A stretch of 64,000 nt of DNA from Solilutibacter pythonis (GTDB lineage: Bacteria > Pseudomonadota > Gammaproteobacteria > Xanthomonadales > Xanthomonadaceae): positions 1 through 64,000 of the forward strand of contig NZ_RFLY01000016.1 in the NCBI RefSeq assembly GCF_003697345.1, read 5' to 3'. Under the pieces are notes generated by a model. That model searched no databases. It saw only the letters and a list, made by a program, of their open reading frames with translations, and was not told the origin of the DNA. The first letter of the stretch is position 1, and every line of letters starts with the position of its first letter. This document shows positions 10,164 through 18,531 of the stretch, one piece after another. The position numbers and the translations under genes are program-made.

Positions 10164-11195
10164 ATGACCATTAAGAATCCGTCCGTTCTGGCCTTCGAAC
10201 GCAAGCTCGATCCATCCGATGCCGTTTTCAACGCGGGACGCTGGGATGGGCGCGGCAACAGCGAGCGTTGGGAGCCGGTACGTATCCGGGAAAAATCCGT
10301 GCGGGGCACTATTTCCAACCGTTTGAAAGCGGGTGAACAAGACCCGCTCAAGCTCGATGCCGCCATCGACAAACCCAATCTCCAGACCGTGGATGTCGCG
10401 GCATTACCGATGTCTGCCGATACGCTGCGGGTGCGTTTCACGCTCCGGGTTTTACCGGGCATGGGCGAGCCGTCCGCCTGCAATGAATCCGAATACCGCG
10501 AAAGGCTGCTATCGGTAGTGAGCGAGTATAAGGAGCGGCATGGCCTCGCGGCCCTGGCCCAGCGCTATGCGATCAACTTGGCCAATGGCCGATTCCTGTG
10601 GCGGAACCGTATTGGCGCCGAACAGGTTGAAGTGCATGTCGATCGTTTGAGAAATGGCGCCGTGGAAAATATCGGTATATTCGATGCGCTGGCATTTTCG
10701 CTGCGCGACTTCGAAGTGCCGGCGAGTGCGCAGTCGGCCGTAAGCGACGTGAAGAATGCCATCCAGATGGGTTTGTCAGGCCAGGAACATGTCTTGTTGC
10801 AAGTCACTGCCTATTTGCGAGTGGGGGAAGGACAGGAGGTGTTTCCTTCGCAGGAGCTGATTCTTGACCGCGGACGTGGAGATAAAAGCAAGACGCTGTA
10901 TGGTGTCGGTTCCGAGGAAGATGCCGTCGCCGCCATGCACTCGCAGAAGATCGGTAATGCCCTGCGGACGGTGGATACTTGGTATCAAGGGGCGGATGTC
11001 AATGGCCCCATAGCGGTTGAACCTTATGGGTCGGTTACTACCCAAGGCAAGGCCTATCGACAACCGCGTGGAAGCAAGGATGATTTCTACACCCTGTTCG
11101 ATGGCTGGATGCTCAAGGACAAGGTGCCTGCCGTCGAACAACAGCATTATGTGATGGCCGTGCTGCTTCGTGGCGGCGTCTTCGGCGAGGGTTGA
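10164..11195 (+). CDS. cas7f: Cas7f (Csy3), backbone subunit of the I-F Cascade
   Basis: Csy3 polymerises along the crRNA spacer. The protein is 343 aa. It begins MTIKNPSVLAFERKLDPSDA and contains the RVRFTLRVLPG segment and the KTLYGVGSEEDAVAAMHSQK block, both typical. I chose the ATG at 10164 because a CTGGAG ribosome site precedes it and the family starts here; an in-frame start at 10146 lacks this support. The stop at 11195 is one base before the cas6f start. Confidence 0.95.
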   Translation: MTIKNPSVLAFERKLDPSDAVFNAGRWDGRGNSERWEPVRIREKSVRGTISNRLKAGEQDPLKLDAAIDKPNLQTVDVAALPMSADTLRVRFTLRVLPGMGEPSACNESEYRERLLSVVSEYKERHGLAALAQRYAINLANGRFLWRNRIGAEQVEVHVDRLRNGAVENIGIFDALAFSLRDFEVPASAQSAVSDVKNAIQMGLSGQEHVLLQVTAYLRVGEGQEVFPSQELILDRGRGDKSKTLYGVGSEEDAVAAMHSQKIGNALRTVDTWYQGADVNGPIAVEPYGSVTTQGKAYRQPRGSKDDFYTLFDGWMLKDKVPAVEQQHYVMAVLLRGGVFGEG

Positions 11196-11196
11196 G

Positions 11197-11757
11197 ATGG
11201 ATGCCTATATCGAAATCACCTTGCGGCCGGACGGTGAGTTCCCTCGGTATATACTGATGGATGCATTGATCGCCAAATTCCACCGCGCGCTGGTGAAGGC
11301 GGGCACTGAGCGGATGGGTGTGAGCTTTCCACAGTGGAGTAAAGGAAAGCGCCCGACCCTGGGAGGTGTTGTCCGTCTGCATGGGAATTCCGAAGATTTA
11401 AAACTATTGATGGAAAGAGACTGGTTCCGTGGCATGCGTGACCATGTGCGAATCGATGGTCCAAATCCCGTGCCGGCGCATCGGACATATTGGCGGGTGG
11501 AGCGCCAGAAAGCCAAGAGCGCAAACAACATGCGGAAACGCGCGATGCGGCGACACGGATTGAGTAAGGAGGAAGCAGCCAAACGTATACCGGATGATGC
11601 TGGTGATTGGCTGGACTTGCCATTCACTACCCAGCGCAGTAGCAGCACCGGCCAGCACTATCGTCTGTTCATTAACCAACGGCAAGTAGACTCGATCGGC
11701 TCGGGGGGCTTCAACAGCCATGGAATGAGCACGGGGAGCGGTGTACCGAGCTTCTGA
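11197..11757 (+). CDS. cas6f: Cas6f (Csy4), crRNA-processing endonuclease
   Basis: Csy4 cuts the repeat RNA at the base of its hairpin and stays bound to the crRNA 3' end. The protein is 186 aa. The catalytic His29 is present (AKFHRALVKAG), and the serine cluster at 148-150 sits just before TGQHYRLFIN, matching the active-site Ser148/Ser150 region of the P. aeruginosa enzyme. A basic helix (about 103-120, QKAKSANNMRKRAMRRH) is the expected RNA-binding element. The start at 11197 is one base past the cas7f stop. The array leader begins immediately downstream. Confidence 0.96.
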   Translation: MDAYIEITLRPDGEFPRYILMDALIAKFHRALVKAGTERMGVSFPQWSKGKRPTLGGVVRLHGNSEDLKLLMERDWFRGMRDHVRIDGPNPVPAHRTYWRVERQKAKSANNMRKRAMRRHGLSKEEAAKRIPDDAGDWLDLPFTTQRSSSTGQHYRLFINQRQVDSIGSGGFNSHGMSTGSGVPSF

Positions 11758-11888
11758 CCCAAATTTCGGCAAGGCCAAGGATGGCCTTTGTAATCAATAA
11801 CTTAGCCATTCCCAGCATAAAAGGGATAACTTGCTCTCAGTTAACCTTGTTCTTTGTAAATTCAATGGGTTACGCCGAATTTTGGCTA
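11758..11888 (+). promoter_or_regulatory. Leader of the type I-F array
   Basis: 131 bases of AT-rich sequence between cas6f and the first repeat. Array polarity (perfect repeats here, decayed ones at the far end) shows that this is the leader side, where transcription starts and new spacers enter. Confidence 0.85.
11792..11804 (+). promoter_or_regulatory. IHF-binding site in the I-F leader
   Basis: AATCAATAACTTA matches the IHF consensus WATCAANNNNTTR at every defined position, 85 bases before the first repeat. IHF-induced leader bending is known to guide spacer integration in I-E and I-F systems. That it does so here is inferred. Confidence 0.7.
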
Positions 11889-13116
11889 GTTCACGGCCGC
11901 GTAGGCCGCTTAGAAATGGATGAGTCCCGGCCCCTCTTATTACTTGCTGTTCACGGCCGCGTAGGCCGCTTAGAAAACTGATTGAGTCCCGCGGTACGCA
12001 GCTCACTAGTTCACGGCCGCGTAGGCCGCTTAGAAAATACAGGGTTAGTACAGACGCGAGCGACAGGAGTTCACGGCCGCGTAGGCCGCTTAGAAAGCAC
12101 GAGGGATCGAGGACCGGCCGCCACCGGGGTTCACGGCCGCGTAGGCCGCTTAGAAACGGTCAGATCATTGCCCCGGCGTAGCAACTCCGTTCACGGCCGC
12201 GTAGGCCGCTTAGAAATTATCGACACCAGTAAGACCGATAAACGATACGTTCACGGCCGCGTAGGCCGCTTAGAAAGGCCACATCTCGGGGGACCGAGAC
12301 GTCAAATCGTTCACGGCCGCGTAGGCCGCTTAGAAAATCGAGATCATGCGGACGGACATTAATACGATGTTCACGGCCGCGTAGGCCGCTTAGAAATCCA
12401 GGCAGGGTAGCAACTGTGGCAAAATCGAGTTCACGGCCGCGTAGGCCGCTTAGAAAAATCGGGTGCTGCAAGATTACGGGATAATCCGGTTCACGGCCGC
12501 GTAGGCCGCTTAGAAAGCTAACCACGCGGGCTGTCGAAATACTGGAAGGTTCACGGCCGCGTAGGCCGCTTAGAAAATCATCCCACCGCCATGACCCATC
12601 ATCACCCAGTTCACGGCCGCGTAGGCCGCTTAGAAAACGGTCTTGTGCCCGCGTCCCGTAGGGCCATCGTTCACGGCCGCGTAGGCCGCTTAGAAAACAA
12701 GAGACTCATCAGGCTGATAAAAGCTACGGTTCACGGCCGCGTAGGCCGCTTAGAAAGGGCGAAGTGCAGCTCTGGAACCGCGCGCATAGTTCACGGCCGC
12801 GTAGGCCGCTTAGAAAAATTACGGGACACTATCTCAAGACGACTATAGGTTCACGGCCGCGTAGGCCGCTTAGAAAACGATGGATGCGAGTATCGCCCTA
12901 TAGGGCTAGTTCACGGCCGCGTAGGCCGCTTAGAAAAAACGATCAGCCGTTGATTTCTGTTCGTCGGCGTTCACGGCCGCGTAGGCCGCTTAGAAATGCG
13001 ACGGCCCCTGCCTGCGGCCACCACCCTCGTTTACGGCCACGTAGGCCGCTTAGAAAAAGCGCCAGGGCGTAACGGACAGCCCGATATGGTTCACGGCCGC
13101 GTAGGCCGCTAAATAA
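11889..13116 (+). CRISPR. Type I-F CRISPR array, 21 repeats and 20 spacers
   Basis: Twenty-eight-nt repeats begin GTTCACGGCCGCGTAGGCCG and end CTTAGAAA. They occur every 60 bases exactly, so all spacers are 32 nt, the I-F standard. The CGGCC/GGCCG stem with a GCGTA loop is the Csy4 hairpin. Repeats 1-19 are identical. Repeat 20 (13029) has two changes and repeat 21 (13089) is altered at its 3' end, marking the trailer. Because 60 is a multiple of three, the repeats create long fake open frames on both strands. No spacer was recognised as matching this window. Confidence 0.99.
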
Positions 13117-13505
13117 TGTATGCCGAAAATCCCATTTGCTCGACGGCACTCACGGTCGTATGGAAATACTTTAATATTTTCGGATCAAAATCTAATTGTC
13201 GGTGGATTTTTTTCATGTAAAAAATGGATGTTTTGAACTTATTGCCAACGGGGTGGGTTGACTTATCCAAAATTAATATTATTGTTGTGCTGCCCGCATT
13301 GAGTAATCATTGGCGCCCAGGTGAGCGGTTCCTGACGGGATTGAAAGACAAGTGCTCATTAAGGCTGGAGTATTCCAGTCAATTAATTCGTTCTTGGATT
13401 TAAATCTCCCTGATTGATAGGTAAGCTCTATCGTGCGGATGGGAAATTTCGATTTCATTTTGATGGCGAACTCTCGCAGTATGCCTGCGGGAGAGCGGTA
13501 TCCAT
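13117..13505. other. AT-rich intergenic region between the I-F array and the catalase gene
   Basis: 389 bases, much lower in GC than the neighbouring genes. No gene is supportable on either strand. It carries the catalase control region, including the OxyR-like operator at 13417-13453. Confidence 0.7.
13417..13453 (+). promoter_or_regulatory. OxyR-like operator upstream of the catalase gene
   Basis: Four tetrads in the exact OxyR spacing: ATAG, 7 bases, CTAT, 7 bases, ATGG, 7 bases, CGAT. Fourteen of the sixteen defining bases match ATAG-N7-CTAT-N7-ATAG-N7-CTAT. The site ends 52 bases before the catalase start, a sensible place for OxyR activation by peroxide. Confidence 0.7.
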
Positions 13506-15065
13506 GTGTATTCAAAGCCGAGGTTTGCCATGACATTCACTACAACGCTAGGGACGACAGCTTTGCTGGTCGCCGGTCTGACGACTGGTGGCGTCTCCGA
13601 CAGCACAATGACGCGCGATAACGGTGCGCCGGTTGGCGACAACCAGAATTCTCAGACGGCTGGCCCCGATGGGCCGGTGCTGTTGCAGGATGTGCACCTC
13701 ATCGAGAAATTGCAGCGCTTCGATCGAGAGCGCATTCCCGAGCGTGTGGTGCATGCGCGCGGTACTGGCGCGTTTGGCCGGTTCGTCAGTTCTGGCGACC
13801 ACAGTGCCCTGACGCAAGCGGCTCCGTTTCTGGCAGCGGGCAAGGTCACTCCGGTATTCGTGCGTTTTTCGACGGTAATCCACCCCTCTGGCTCGCCGGA
13901 GACACTGCGAGATCCTCACGGCTTCGCCACTAAGTTTTATAGCGATCAGGGCAACTGGGATTTGGTGGGCAACAATCTGCCGATATTCTTCATCCGCGAT
14001 GCGATCAAGTTTCCGGACATGGTCCATTCGTTGAAGCCCTCGCCGATCAATAATGTGCAGGATCCGAACCGCTTCTTCGATTTCTTCAGCCATCAGCCCG
14101 AATCCACCCACATGCTGACGCAGGTGTATTCCGATCTGGGAACGCCGGCGAGTTACCGCATGATGGATGGCAATGGCGTGCATGCCTACAAATTCATCAA
14201 TGCCGCGGGGGAAGTGCGCTATGTCAAGTTCAATTGGCGCAGCAATCAGGGGGTGAAGACCCTTGACCTGGACCAGGTGGCCGAAGTGCAGTCGCGCGAT
14301 TTCAATCACTTGACCAACGATCTTTACGGCGCGATTGGGCGTGGCGAATTCCCGAGCTGGGATCTCTACGTGCAGGTGCTGAAGCCCGAGCAGCTCAATG
14401 GTTTCGCCTTCAATCCGCTGGATGCCACGAAGATCTGGCCGGATGTGCCGGCGGTGAAACTCGGCACCATGACGCTCGATAAAGTGCCCGGCAATTTCTT
14501 CCAGTCCACGGAGCAGAGCGCGTTCGCGCCCGCGAATCTGATCCCGGGTATCGAGCCGAGCGAGGATCGCTTGTTGCAGGGGCGTATTTTCAGCTATGCC
14601 GATACTCAGCTTTACCGGCTGGGTGCCAATCACAAGCAATTGCCGATCAATGCGCCGCGCAATATAACCATTGCCAACCACAATCAGGATGGTTTCATGC
14701 GCTTGCGGGAGGACATGGATAACGTCAATTACCAGCCCAGCCGTACCGGCGATGGCCATGTCGAGGATCGCCGCCATCTCTACTCGCAGTTGGCTTTGAG
14801 CGGCGCCACCCAGCAGCAGCGTATCGCCAAGACCGATAATTTCAGTCAGGCCGGTGCGTTCTGGCGGGGGTTGTCGCGCAAGGCGCAGGGCAATCTGATT
14901 CGCAATCTGGCGGCTGACCTTGGGCAGGTGCGTGATGCCATGATCAAGAACACGATGGTGGCGCACTTCTACAAGGCCGATGCCGATTACGGCCGGAAAC
15001 TGGCGAGCGCGGTGAAAGCCGACCTCCGTGAAGTGGAACGGATCGCGGCCAAGCTCGAAGGTTGA
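13506..15065 (+). CDS. katB: Clade-3 catalase, probably exported (KatB type)
   Basis: Haem catalase that turns hydrogen peroxide into water and oxygen; 519 aa. The catalytic His lies in RVVHARGTGAFGRF, the Asn in GNWDLVGNNLPIFFIRDA and the haem-ligand Tyr in RIFSYADTQLYRLG. I chose the GTG at 13506: it adds MYSKPRFA, which supplies the positive charges of a Sec signal peptide before a hydrophobic core, and a GGGAG ribosome site precedes it. The alternative ATG at 13530, with its own GAGG site, would leave the signal uncharged. An ankyrin-repeat protein follows, as in the katB-ankB pair of Pseudomonas. The OxyR-like operator suggests peroxide induction. Confidence 0.93.
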   Translation: MYSKPRFAMTFTTTLGTTALLVAGLTTGGVSDSTMTRDNGAPVGDNQNSQTAGPDGPVLLQDVHLIEKLQRFDRERIPERVVHARGTGAFGRFVSSGDHSALTQAAPFLAAGKVTPVFVRFSTVIHPSGSPETLRDPHGFATKFYSDQGNWDLVGNNLPIFFIRDAIKFPDMVHSLKPSPINNVQDPNRFFDFFSHQPESTHMLTQVYSDLGTPASYRMMDGNGVHAYKFINAAGEVRYVKFNWRSNQGVKTLDLDQVAEVQSRDFNHLTNDLYGAIGRGEFPSWDLYVQVLKPEQLNGFAFNPLDATKIWPDVPAVKLGTMTLDKVPGNFFQSTEQSAFAPANLIPGIEPSEDRLLQGRIFSYADTQLYRLGANHKQLPINAPRNITIANHNQDGFMRLREDMDNVNYQPSRTGDGHVEDRRHLYSQLALSGATQQQRIAKTDNFSQAGAFWRGLSRKAQGNLIRNLAADLGQVRDAMIKNTMVAHFYKADADYGRKLASAVKADLREVERIAAKLEG

Positions 15066-15073
15066 TCCAGCTC

Positions 15074-15097
15074 GCGCACCGGCGTCATGCGGTGCGC
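15074..15097 (+). promoter_or_regulatory. Hairpin just after katB
   Basis: GCGCACCG and CGGTGCGC form an 8-bp stem with an 8-base loop, nine bases after the catalase stop. There is no T-run. It may slow 3' decay of the katB message or reduce read-through into the ankyrin gene. Confidence 0.5.
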
Positions 15098-15131
15098 ATA
15101 CCGAATCCGGCATGCAGTTGCATCGCCGGCC

Positions 15132-15179
15132 GTCCGGGGTGGTTCATGCCGCTCTCCCTTCAGGAAGGCCACCCCGGAC
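15132..15179 (+). promoter_or_regulatory. Long-looped hairpin between katB and the ankyrin gene
   Basis: GTCCGGGGTGG (15132-15142) and CCACCCCGGAC (15169-15179) form a perfect 11-bp stem with a 26-base loop, 61 bases before the ankyrin gene start. No T-run follows. Function is unknown. Confidence 0.45.
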
Positions 15180-15240
15180 ACCTCTTCATGAACATGGCCT
15201 GGTTTGGCCGGGCAGCTCGTCCCTTCGAAAAGAAACTGAA

Positions 15241-15813
15241 ATGACTTCCATTGCACGCCACGTATTCTTGTTGTTGATGTTGCTTGGTCCGTCCATGGCG
15301 ATATCGGCCGAGCCCGCCCGGGACCTGAGCCCACAGGGGCTTGCGCCATATTGGTTCAAGGCTGTCCGTGCGGGCGATATGGATTTGGTGGAAACGCTCT
15401 TGCAGCGCGGTATCGATATCGAAGTGACTAACGAGCGTGGCTTCAGCGCCTTGATTTTGGCCGCTTACAATGGTCAGCCGGCACTGGTAAGCGATTTGCT
15501 GAAGCGTGGCGCCGACCCCAATCGCGGCGACCGGACCGGCAATACGGCATTGATGGGCGCCTTGTTTCGTGGCGATGAAGCCTCCGCGCGTCTTTTGCTG
15601 GCGGACCCGCGCATTGATATCGATCGAAAGAACAATGCCGGCCAGACTGCCGCCATGTTCGCGGCCCTGTTCGGGCGTACCGAATTGCTGCTGGAACTGG
15701 CCGATCATGGTGCCGATCTCGATGCCGTGGACGCGGCTGGCGCCAGCGTGCGCTCGTTGGCCGCGCGGCAGGGGCATGACACGCTGCTTGCCGAATTGGA
15801 CAAGCGCCATTGA
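15241..15813 (+). CDS. Periplasmic ankyrin-repeat protein (AnkB-like)
   Basis: The protein is 190 aa. Residues 1-23 are a signal peptide with a leucine-rich core, probably cleaved near ISA-EPA. The mature part carries about four ankyrin repeats, with typical units such as GDMDLVETLLQRGIDIEVTN and GNTALMGALFRGDEASARLL. In Pseudomonas the equivalent gene beside katB is needed for full catalase activity and is proposed to form a periplasmic scaffold; the same role here is inferred from position and shared export. The ATG at 15241 was chosen because the longer frame from 15028 runs back into katB and lacks a signal. Confidence 0.9.
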   Translation: MTSIARHVFLLLMLLGPSMAISAEPARDLSPQGLAPYWFKAVRAGDMDLVETLLQRGIDIEVTNERGFSALILAAYNGQPALVSDLLKRGADPNRGDRTGNTALMGALFRGDEASARLLLADPRIDIDRKNNAGQTAAMFAALFGRTELLLELADHGADLDAVDAAGASVRSLAARQGHDTLLAELDKRH

Positions 15814-15883
15814 AGTGAAATGCGGTTGTCGATGATGGCTGGAAGCTCCCCATCCTTTTTCGAGAGTGTCGATTTCCAGTGTC

Positions 15884-15924
15884 GTGGTAGATACACCAAA
15901 GCGGTGTATGCTTCGGTAAACCAC
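15884..15924. promoter_or_regulatory. Palindromic operator candidate upstream of I-C cas3
   Basis: ATACACC (15891-15897) and GGTGTAT (15903-15909) form a perfect inverted repeat around AAAGC. A second, looser pair (GTGGT at 15884-15888, ACCAC at 15920-15924) encloses it. It lies 31 bases before the cas3 start, over the expected promoter, which suits a repressor dimer. No regulator gene is adjacent. Confidence 0.5.
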
Positions 15925-15940
15925 GGAGGAGGGGGATGGG

Positions 15941-18190
15941 ATGGATTTCTACGCGCATTCCGGCAGGCATGCCGATAAATCCGACTGGCAACCGCTGTCG
16001 GCCCATTGCAACGACGTAGGGGAGGGGGCCGCGCAACGGGCGGCGTTCTTCGGGGCAGAGGCATTGGCGCGCCCCGCGGGGCAATTACACGACCTGGGTA
16101 AATACACCGAGAAGTTCCAGGGGCGGCTGGAGGGCGAGGTGCCGAAGGTCGATCACTCCACTTGGGGGGCGTGGGTGGCGACGCAGCGTTATGTGGGCCG
16201 GGAAAAAGGGCTGGCCAATCTGATCGCCTATGCCATTGCCGGCCACCATGCGGGCCTGGCGAATGGCAGCGGTCTGGAGAGGGCACGGAAGTCGCTTGCC
16301 GAGCGATTGGGCGATGATTATCTCGCCACACTGCCGCCCCTGCTCCCGCATTGGGCGCGGGAAATCGAGCTTCCCACGCATCTTGCGTTGCCCCGGGGAT
16401 TCAAGCCGAATCAGGCGCGCGGCGCGTTCCAGCTTTCATTGTTGACTCGGATGGTCTTTTCCTGCCTGGTCGATGCCGATTTCGTCGATACCGACAATTA
16501 TTACCGGCGGCTGGAAGGAAAAGCGCCGCGTCCCGAGAATGCCGGGCTGGCGCTCGAAGCGTTGCGAGACCGTCTCGATGCCCGCCTGTCCAGCTTCAAG
16601 GCCGACAGCCACGTCAACCGTATCCGTGCCGAGGTGCTGGCGCATGTGCGCGCGGAGGCCACGCACGCGCCCGGCCTGTTTTCGTTGAGCGTGCCGACGG
16701 GCGGCGGCAAGACGCTGGCCTCGCTGGCTTTCGCGTTGGATCATGCCATCGCCCACGGCCTGCGCCGGGTGATCTACGTGATTCCCTTCACCAGCGTCGT
16801 CGAGCAGACCGCCGCCGTCTTCCGCGCCGCGCTTGGTGAGTTGGGCGCGGCGGCGGTATTGGAGCATCACAGCGCCTTCCACGAAGACCCCGACAGCGCC
16901 CCGCAATCCATCGAAAAACGCCGCCTGGCGATGGAGAACTGGGATGCCCCCATCGTGGTCACTACGGCGGTGCAATTCTTCGAAAGCCTGTATGCCGATC
17001 GCCCTTCGCGCTGCCGCAAGTTGCACAACATCGCCGGCAGCGTGGTGATCCTGGACGAGGCCCAGACCCTGCCGCTGGATCTGCTGCGTCCCTGCGTCGC
17101 CTTGTTGGACGAACTGGCCTTGAACTATCGCACGAGCCTGGTGCTTTGCACGGCGACGCAGCCTGCCCTGCGCAGGGATCAGGGCTTCAGCGACGGGCTG
17201 GAAAACGTCCATGAGCTGGCGCCCGACCCGTCCGCGTTATATCAGCGCCTGCGCCGGGTACGGGTGCGGCACGTCGGCGTGATGGATGACCAGGCGCTTG
17301 CCGGCGCCCTGCGTGAACGCGAGCAGGCGCTTTGCATCGTCAACAATCGCCGCCATGCCCGAACGCTGTTCGATGCCATCGCCGATGCGCCGGGTGCGCG
17401 CCACCTCACCACCTTGATGTATGCCCGCCATCGCAGCGACGTGCTGGCGGATATCCGTCAACGTTTGAAGGATGGGCAGCCCTGCCGCGTCGTATCCACC
17501 AGCTTGGTGGAAGCCGGCGTGGATGTGGATTTCCCGGCCGTTTTGCGCGCCGAAGCCGGGTTGGATTCCATCGCCCAGGCCGCCGGGCGATGCAACCGCG
17601 AAGGCCGGCGAGGCCCGGGCGAGAGCGATGTCCTGGTGTTCGCGGCCCCCGACTGGCAGCCGCCCCGCGAGCTGGAGCACCAAGCGGCCGTGTTCCGCGC
17701 CATCGAGCCGGCACACCGGGACGACCTGCTGGCGTTGGATGCGGTCGAAGCCTATTTTCGCGAACTATACGCCCGTCTTGGCGATGGAAGGCTGGACCGC
17801 GATGACCTGCTCGGCCTGCTCAGGGCGGCCGCGCCCGACACCTTGCCGCTGGAGACGCTGGCGGCGAAGTTCCGCCTCATCCAGACCCGGATGCGGCCGA
17901 TCATCATTCCTTTCGACCACGACAGCGGCGAGCGTATCCCGGAGGTGGACGAAGCACTGGACGACCTGGCGTTCGCGCCCGGCGCCGCGCGCAAGCTACA
18001 ACCCTATCTGGTGCAAGTTCCGGAGCAGGCTTACGACGCCCTGCGGCAAGCGCACGCCATCCAGCCGGTAGCCCCCGAGCGCTACGCCGATCAATTCGTG
18101 GTGCTGCTCAATCCACGCTTGTACGACAAGCGGTTCGGGCTGCATTGGGAGGCGCCGCAGTTTTTAGAGGCGGACAGACTTGTAATTTGA
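15941..18190 (+). CDS. cas3: Cas3 nuclease-helicase, type I-C
   Basis: Effector nuclease recruited by the I-C Cascade; 749 aa, full length. The HD nuclease domain includes LHDLGKY (His50-Asp51) and the AGHHAGLANG segment. The helicase has Walker A PTGGGKT near residue 252, LDEAQ, the TAT box LCTATQPAL and motif VI QAAGRCNREG. The C-terminus ends NPRLYDKRFGLHWEAP, as in family members, so the gene is complete despite the insertion that follows at once. GGAGGAGGGGG precedes the start. In normal I-C operons cas5c follows directly; here it lies 4.4 kb away. Confidence 0.97.
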   Translation: MDFYAHSGRHADKSDWQPLSAHCNDVGEGAAQRAAFFGAEALARPAGQLHDLGKYTEKFQGRLEGEVPKVDHSTWGAWVATQRYVGREKGLANLIAYAIAGHHAGLANGSGLERARKSLAERLGDDYLATLPPLLPHWAREIELPTHLALPRGFKPNQARGAFQLSLLTRMVFSCLVDADFVDTDNYYRRLEGKAPRPENAGLALEALRDRLDARLSSFKADSHVNRIRAEVLAHVRAEATHAPGLFSLSVPTGGGKTLASLAFALDHAIAHGLRRVIYVIPFTSVVEQTAAVFRAALGELGAAAVLEHHSAFHEDPDSAPQSIEKRRLAMENWDAPIVVTTAVQFFESLYADRPSRCRKLHNIAGSVVILDEAQTLPLDLLRPCVALLDELALNYRTSLVLCTATQPALRRDQGFSDGLENVHELAPDPSALYQRLRRVRVRHVGVMDDQALAGALREREQALCIVNNRRHARTLFDAIADAPGARHLTTLMYARHRSDVLADIRQRLKDGQPCRVVSTSLVEAGVDVDFPAVLRAEAGLDSIAQAAGRCNREGRRGPGESDVLVFAAPDWQPPRELEHQAAVFRAIEPAHRDDLLALDAVEAYFRELYARLGDGRLDRDDLLGLLRAAAPDTLPLETLAAKFRLIQTRMRPIIIPFDHDSGERIPEVDEALDDLAFAPGAARKLQPYLVQVPEQAYDALRQAHAIQPVAPERYADQFVVLLNPRLYDKRFGLHWEAPQFLEADRLVI

Positions 18191-18531
18191 ATTTGGGTAT
18201 TTGGATTCTTTGGTTGGTGGCTAATCATGGGGCAGCAATCTGGCTTGGAGCTGGCTGTGGGGCACCTGGACGCTTCGTCGGGCCAGTGTTGACCGCTGAA
18301 CAGTTGGCCTCTGCGCTGCGTGCTGGTTCCACGCGCAATTTGTCAGTGCCCCCTGCTGCTGCCGCGCTGATCAGTTCTTTGTTCGCCGAGCTTCCATCAG
18401 ACTTGATACTGCGGTGTACGGTCGAAGCCGCTGCCGATGTTCGGCGCGTCAACAATCTCTATCGCGAGGCATTGGCCGATGCGCTTCCATCAGTTCGGAC
18501 GTGGGAGACCTCGGTGGAGCACTTCTTGTGA
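18191..18531 (+). pseudogene. Remnant of a gene upstream of the AbiEii-type toxin (possible antitoxin partner)
   Basis: The forward frame that ends in TGA at 18529-18531 encodes plausible protein for its last 85 residues (LTAEQLASALRAGSTRNLSV, then ELPSDLILRCTVEAAADVRR). No convincing start exists: the frame runs back into the cas3 coding region, and the first part looks like random sequence. The stop overlaps the GTG start of the next gene, the coupling expected of a toxin-antitoxin pair. The family is not recognised. It is probably 5'-truncated by insertion at the end of cas3. Confidence 0.45.

Noticed and set aside
11982..13072. Long open frames through the I-F array (repeating VHGRVGRLE)
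   Set aside because: The 60-base period is a multiple of three, so repeats stay in frame without stops. No ribosome sites or protein family support them.
11917..13088. Self-targeting spacers in the I-F array
   Set aside because: Reading the 20 spacers against the window by eye gave no match. A proper search of the whole genome was not possible.
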